From: CAIXSE01 sp040769125 | GTDB taxonomy: Bacteria > Actinomycetota > Thermoleophilia > UBA2241 | DNA length: 64,000 nucleotides | Direction of reading: 5' to 3' | NCBI GenBank assembly: GCA_040769125.1 | Contig: JAXGLO010000001.1 | Location: 1,240,001-1,304,000 of the forward strand | In this document: positions 60,145 through 64,000 of the stretch, piece by piece | Layout of the letters: each line of letters begins with the position of its first letter | How positions within the stretch are numbered: the first letter of the stretch is position 1 | Translations under genes and position numbers: made by a program | The notes under the pieces: generated by a model | Seen by the model: the letters and a program-made list of their open reading frames with translations, nothing else | Database searches by the model: none | Told to the model about the DNA's origin: nothing

Positions 60145-60297
60145 TCCCCCGAAGGCTCGCACGACCACGGCCCTCAAGGATCGCGGCGACTGCGTCGTCC
60201 CGCCTGATTCGAGGGGCTCGTCCGACGGGGAGAGCGTCACCGACCGATGCTATTCGGCACCCTGTGGCCGGCACTAGTCCCGCGCTACGCTCTTCCC

Positions 60298-60672
60298 ATG
60301 AACGCTCGCCAACAGTTCGGCAGAGCCGCCGAGGTGGCCGCGGCGCAGCATCTCCGCAGGCGAGGCTGGCGCATCGTGGGGCAGAACGTGCGCATCGGCC
60401 GCGGTGAGCTCGACCTCATCGCACGACGCGCCGGCGTCCTCGCCTTCGTCGAGGTCAAGGCGCGCAGGTCTCATACCTGCGGCACCCCGGAGGATGCGGT
60501 AGACGCCCGCAAGCGCCAGCGCATCGCGCGGCTCGCTTCACTCTGGCTGGCCGCGCGGCCCTGGGCGATGCGCGGAGTCGACGAGATCCGCTTCGACATC
60601 ATCTCGGTCGATGCCACGACTGCGCCGGCGCAACTTCGTCACCTTGAGGCGGCGTTCACTCTCGATGGATAA
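60298..60672 (+). CDS. yraN: YraN (UPF0102) nuclease-fold protein
   Basis: A 124-aa protein with a restriction-endonuclease-like fold: GELDLIARRAGVLAFVEVKA holds the E-D-ExK residues. RQQFGRAAEVAAAQHLRRRG opens the family. ATG 60298 gives family length but lacks a ribosome binding site; ATG 60247, with GGGAG upstream, would add 17 residues. Usually next to rnhB and comM. Confidence 0.88.
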   Translation: MNARQQFGRAAEVAAAQHLRRRGWRIVGQNVRIGRGELDLIARRAGVLAFVEVKARRSHTCGTPEDAVDARKRQRIARLASLWLAARPWAMRGVDEIRFDIISVDATTAPAQLRHLEAAFTLDG

Positions 60673-60729
60673 CGCCGCCGAGCGACGCCGCGGTCGCCGG
60701 CAGGACGCGCCAAGCGCCTGGGAGGAGCC

Positions 60730-62265
60730 GTGCTAGCACGCATCGCCAGCGAAGCCCTGAGCGGGCTACAGGGGTACCCCGTGGAGGTAGAGGCAGACGT
60801 CGTCGCGGCGGCTCCCGCCTTCAGCATCGTCGGGCTCCCGGACGCGGCCGTTCAGGAGAGCCGTGAGCGCGTGCGCGCAGCCATCGTCAACTCCGGGTAC
60901 TCCTTTCCATCTCGCCGCGTCACCATCAATCTGGCCCCGGCCGACCTGCGTAAAGAGGGTCCCTCGTTCGACCTTCCCATCGCGCTCGCGTTCCTCATGG
61001 CCACCGGCCAGGTCGGCGCGAGCGGTAGAGAGCCGGAGGGCATTGCGGCTCTCGGCGAGCTCGGCCTCGACGGCTCGTTGCGGCCCGTCTGCGGCACCCT
61101 GGCGCTCGCTGAGAGCCTGCGCCGGCGCGGCGTGCGCGGCCTGCTGCTGCCGACCGCCAATGCGGCTGAGGCAAGCCTGGTGCAAGGGCTCGCGGTATTC
61201 CCGGCGCGGTCGCTCTCCGAGGCCGTAGCACGCCTGGAGGCCGGCGGCGGGCCTGCGGCTCCGCCGGCTGACCTCGCAGCGCTGCTCGAGCCGGCGCCGG
61301 CCGAGGACGGTCCGGACTTCGCCGACATCGTCGGCCAGGAGGGAGTCAAACGCGCCCTCGAGGTCGCTGCGGCAGGCGGTCACAACGTACTCCTGACAGG
61401 GGCGCCCGGGGCGGGCAAGACCATGCTCGTGCGGCGTCTCCCGACCATCATGCCCGCCCTGGCGCCCGAGGAGGCCATGGAGGTCACGCGCGTTCACAGC
61501 GTCGCCGGTCTGCTGCGCGCCGGGCGCCCGCTGGTACGTGCGCGTCCGTTCAGAGCGCCGCACCACACGGTGTCGTGCGCCGGGCTGGTCGGCGGCGGCA
61601 CGACGCCGCGGCCCGGCGAGGTCAGCCTGGCCCACCTGGGAGTGCTCTTTCTCGACGAGTTCCCCGAGTTCCGGCTCTCGGCGCTCGAGGGTCTTCGCCA
61701 GCCGCTCGAAGACGGTGAAGTCACCATCAGCCGTCGGCTCACCTCGCTCACCTTTCCGGCGCGTATCATGCTGGTCGCCGCCATGAACCCATGCCCGTGC
61801 GGCTACCGCGGCGACCCGCTGCAGGAGTGCACCTGTCCGGCGTATCGTCTCAGGCAGTACACCTCGCGTCTCAGCGGGCCGCTGCTCGACCGTATCGATC
61901 TCTGCGTCGATGTGCCGCGAGTAGCGCCGCAGGAGTGGCGCGCCGGGGCGAAGGTCGAGCCCTCGAGCGTCGTTCAGGCGAGAGTCGCTGCGGCGCGTCG
62001 GCGGCAGCAGGCCCGCTTGCAAGGGTTCGGGGCTCATGCCAATGCCCACATGAACGCCGCCCAGTTGCGCCGCACGTGCAGGCTCGACCCCGAGGCGGCC
62101 GCCCTCCTCGATCGTGCGTACGACCGTCTGCGCCTTACCGCTCGCGCCTATGACCGCGTGGTCAAGGTCGCACGCACCATCGCCGACCTCGCCGGAGCCG
62201 GCACGATCGCTGCCGCACACGTCGGTGAGGCACTGTCGTATCGCGCGCGCGGGCGGTCATGGTAG
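60730..62265 (+). CDS. comM: YifB/ComM AAA+ helicase-like ATPase
   Basis: A 511-aa Mg-chelatase-like ATPase. In Vibrio ComM aids branch migration in natural transformation. N-terminal Lon-like domain (VGLPDAAVQESRERVRAAI), Walker A GAPGAGKTM, LFLDEFPEF Walker B, and the Cys-rich NPCPCGYRGDPLQECTC zinc site. GTG 60730. It is paired with dprA and may serve DNA taken up by the type IV pilus. Confidence 0.94.
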   Translation: MLARIASEALSGLQGYPVEVEADVVAAAPAFSIVGLPDAAVQESRERVRAAIVNSGYSFPSRRVTINLAPADLRKEGPSFDLPIALAFLMATGQVGASGREPEGIAALGELGLDGSLRPVCGTLALAESLRRRGVRGLLLPTANAAEASLVQGLAVFPARSLSEAVARLEAGGGPAAPPADLAALLEPAPAEDGPDFADIVGQEGVKRALEVAAAGGHNVLLTGAPGAGKTMLVRRLPTIMPALAPEEAMEVTRVHSVAGLLRAGRPLVRARPFRAPHHTVSCAGLVGGGTTPRPGEVSLAHLGVLFLDEFPEFRLSALEGLRQPLEDGEVTISRRLTSLTFPARIMLVAAMNPCPCGYRGDPLQECTCPAYRLRQYTSRLSGPLLDRIDLCVDVPRVAPQEWRAGAKVEPSSVVQARVAAARRRQQARLQGFGAHANAHMNAAQLRRTCRLDPEAAALLDRAYDRLRLTARAYDRVVKVARTIADLAGAGTIAAAHVGEALSYRARGRSW

Positions 62266-63527
62266 GCCCGGCGAACGATGCCAGTCCCGCTCCGGAAGCC
62301 TCGGCAGAGAGGCCGGCTTCCGTGTCTCATCTCCAGCATGAGCGAAGGGCTCTCTGTATCTGGCTGGGGGTCCTCGCCTCGTGGCGTACCGGGCTGATCA
62401 AGCGCCTGGTAGCCCGGTACGGCAGCGTCCACGGAGCTCTCAGGCAGCCGCCCGCCGCTTTGGCCGCGTTCTGCGCCGGGAAGCCGCAGAGTCAAACGCC
62501 CGCCGCAGAAGGATCAGGCGAGAGCATCACCCCAGCACCTACAGCCTCGGCCGAGGAGATGCGGTTTCGCACCTGTCTGACGATGAAGCCGGTCGACTGC
62601 GCTCGGGAGATGACCTCAGGCGCCGGACGCATGGTGGTCGCCTGGTGCGACCCGCTCTATCCGCCGGCTCTACGGCATCTTGCCGACCCCCCGCTGTGCC
62701 TGTTTGTGCGCGCCTCCTGCACGGCCGCGGAGATCGAACAACGCATGCGCGATCTCTCTCTGCGGCCGTGTGTCTCCGTCGTCGGCACCAGAGCTCCTTC
62801 ACCGTACGGCGAGGACATGGCCGCCATGCTGGGACGGGACCTTGCTTCAGCCTGCGCGATCGTCGTCAGCGGCCTGGCCATGGGCATCGACGCCATCGCC
62901 CAACGGGGCGCCCTCGAAGCATCGCGCCACGAACCGGCGACCGTCGGCGTCCTCGGGTGTGGACCCGACATCGTCTACCCACGGGTGAACGCGCGCCTGT
63001 TCGCCGACGTCGCCGCGCGCGGATTGCTCGTCTCCGAGTTCGCCTGGGGGGTACCGGCACGCGCCTGGAGGTTCCCCGCCCGCAATCGTGTGATGGCGGC
63101 GCTGGGCCGGGGAGTGGTGGTCGTGGAGGGGGCGGCTCGCAGCGGCGCCCTCCTCACGGCAGGCTTTGCGCTCGAGCTCGGGAGAGATGTCTTCGCTGTG
63201 CCGGGGGAGGCCGGCCGTCGACTGAGCGCCGGCCCTCACGGCCTCCTGCGACAGGGGGCCTGCCTATGCGAATCGGCCGCCGATGTCCTGGAGTCATGTG
63301 CCAGCGTCGCGCCTCCTGGCGAAGCGCGCCTCAGCTGGTCGGATTCCGGCGACGGCGCCCTGGCCGAGGTTCTGCAGGCACTCAAGCGCGGCAGCGCGAC
63401 TCCCGATCAGATCGCCCTGGCGAGCGGGCTGCCGGTCCACGCCGCCACGGCCGCGCTCAGCGGCCTCGAGGTGGATGGCCTCGTGCGCCGCGTGGAGGGC
63501 GGCGCCTATCGACTGCGCGTGAGCTGA
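62259..63527 (+). CDS. dprA: DNA processing protein DprA
   Basis: Loads RecA on incoming single-stranded DNA (422 aa). Rossmann motifs: VVGTRAPSPYG, IVVSGLAMGIDAIAQRGALE, GCGPDIVYP, and FPARNRVMAALGRGVVVVEG. A C-terminal winged helix (DQIALASGLPVHAATAALSG) matches DML1. A Pro/Ala/Ser-rich insert near residues 70-115 lengthens the N-terminal SAM region. It overlaps comM by seven bases. Confidence 0.94.
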   Translation: MVGPANDASPAPEASAERPASVSHLQHERRALCIWLGVLASWRTGLIKRLVARYGSVHGALRQPPAALAAFCAGKPQSQTPAAEGSGESITPAPTASAEEMRFRTCLTMKPVDCAREMTSGAGRMVVAWCDPLYPPALRHLADPPLCLFVRASCTAAEIEQRMRDLSLRPCVSVVGTRAPSPYGEDMAAMLGRDLASACAIVVSGLAMGIDAIAQRGALEASRHEPATVGVLGCGPDIVYPRVNARLFADVAARGLLVSEFAWGVPARAWRFPARNRVMAALGRGVVVVEGAARSGALLTAGFALELGRDVFAVPGEAGRRLSAGPHGLLRQGACLCESAADVLESCASVAPPGEARLSWSDSGDGALAEVLQALKRGSATPDQIALASGLPVHAATAALSGLEVDGLVRRVEGGAYRLRVS

Positions 63528-63588
63528 ACGCCGCGGGCAGGAACGTCCTGCGGGCTCGTTGAACTCCTACCATGCCCGAGGAGGACGA

Positions 63589-64000
63589 TTGAGCGCTGCC
63601 CGACACGACAATGCAGTGAGCGCCGAGAGTCATGCCTCAGCCGCCGACCGGCATCACGAGGCGGCGACATTCCTCCGCAATCTCGAGGTCGGCGGTGCGA
63701 GCAGCGCCACGCTCCGCTCGTATGCGTCCGACCTCAGGCAGCTCTTCGACTGGCTCGGCGAGCGCGATCTCAGCGTTGAGCAGCTCGACCGCCGCGTCCT
63801 CAGGGCGTTCGCGTCTCATCTCGGCCGCCGCGGATACGCTCCAGCCACGCTCGCCCGCAAGCTCTCTACTCTGCGCGGATTCTCGCGATTCCTCGCTGAG
63901 CGCGGCCGTCTCGTCGTCGATCCTGGTCGTGCGCTGCCCGGCCCGCGCCGACGCCGCCGCCTGCCTCGGGTTCTCACGGTGAGAGAGGTCGATGCTCTTC
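63589..64000 (+). CDS. xerC: Tyrosine recombinase XerC (5' part, cut by window end)
   Basis: Open to the end of the window (137 codons). TTG 63589 has GAGGAGG four bases upstream; GTG 63616 is the alternative. After a His/Ala/Ser-rich leader comes the phage_int_SAM domain: EAATFLRNLEVGGASSATLR, SYASDLRQLFDWLGE, TLARKLSTLRGFSRFLAERG. The catalytic half lies outside. Position after dprA and the N-terminal domain support XerC, the partner of XerD at 40332. Confidence 0.8.
   Translation, partial: MSAARHDNAVSAESHASAADRHHEAATFLRNLEVGGASSATLRSYASDLRQLFDWLGERDLSVEQLDRRVLRAFASHLGRRGYAPATLARKLSTLRGFSRFLAERGRLVVDPGRALPGPRRRRRLPRVLTVREVDAL

Overview
The window is a gene-dense, strongly GC-rich bacterial chromosome segment. 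Every gene I can support (67 protein genes, the last cut by the window end, plus degenerate pilin fragments) lies on the + strand, mostly with ATGA/GTGA-type overlaps or short gaps. I see no rRNA, tRNA, CRISPR array, prophage or insertion sequence. The gene content points to a monoderm, high-GC lineage, most likely a deep-branching Actinomycetota (Thermoleophilia/Coriobacteriia-like). The reasons are codon composition, a SepIVA-like coiled-coil gene between coaD and yceD as in mycobacteria, SigB/SigF-type sigma factors, and a type IV pilus locus without a secretin gene. The taxonomic call is inference.

Layout. 1-6.5 kb: an anti-sigma-like protein and a SigB/SigF-type sigma factor, then alaS-ruvX-mltG-aroE. 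6.5-23.5 kb: a complete type IVa pilus locus: pilB, pilT, pilC, a second sigma factor, two major-pilin genes each behind its own c-di-GMP-I (GEMM) riboswitch, an ABC transporter plus anchored helical protein resembling Myxococcus PilH/PilI/PilG, prepilin peptidase, four minor pilin-like proteins, and pilM-pilN-pilO with a PilP-like protein. 23.6-28.6 kb: aroC-aroK-aroB-aroQ, an aminopeptidase P family gene and efp. 28.6-37.3 kb: a pyruvate/oxaloacetate carboxyltransferase fused to an AccB-like biotin domain, nusB, xseB, ispA, dxs, tlyA, nadK, recN. 37.6-44.5 kb: pyrG, an M20 peptidase, xerD and nucleoside salvage (deoB, punA, deoA). 44.6-58.7 kb: rsmD, coaD, sepIVA-like, yceD, rpmF, a BioD/DRTGG protein, plsX, acpP, rnc, smc, ftsY, ffh, rpsP, khpA, rimM, trmD, rplS. 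58.9-64 kb: lepB, rnhB, yraN, comM, dprA and the start of xerC.

How it fits together. Most of the window is conserved housekeeping: shikimate pathway, isoprenoid precursors, fatty acid initiation, SRP targeting, ribosome maturation and DNA repair/uptake. The distinctive part is the pilus locus. ATPases PilB and PilT, platform PilC, alignment proteins PilM/N/O, peptidase PilD and the pilins should form a retractable pilus, and DprA and ComM could process DNA taken up by it. Control looks layered: a sigma factor sits inside the pilus operon, and each major pilin mRNA has its own second-messenger riboswitch.

The two riboswitches arose by duplication of a roughly 0.9-kb unit and appear to have different output modules. 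Copy 1 is followed by a strong intrinsic terminator. Copy 2 has lost that terminator and about 117 bases of leader, so its aptamer lies directly against the ribosome binding site. Truncated pilin-like fragments follow both pilin genes. Other points for follow-up are a triple-hairpin leader before pilM, a 15-bp hairpin before rnc, and the carboxyltransferase-AccB fusion where accB-accC is usually found.
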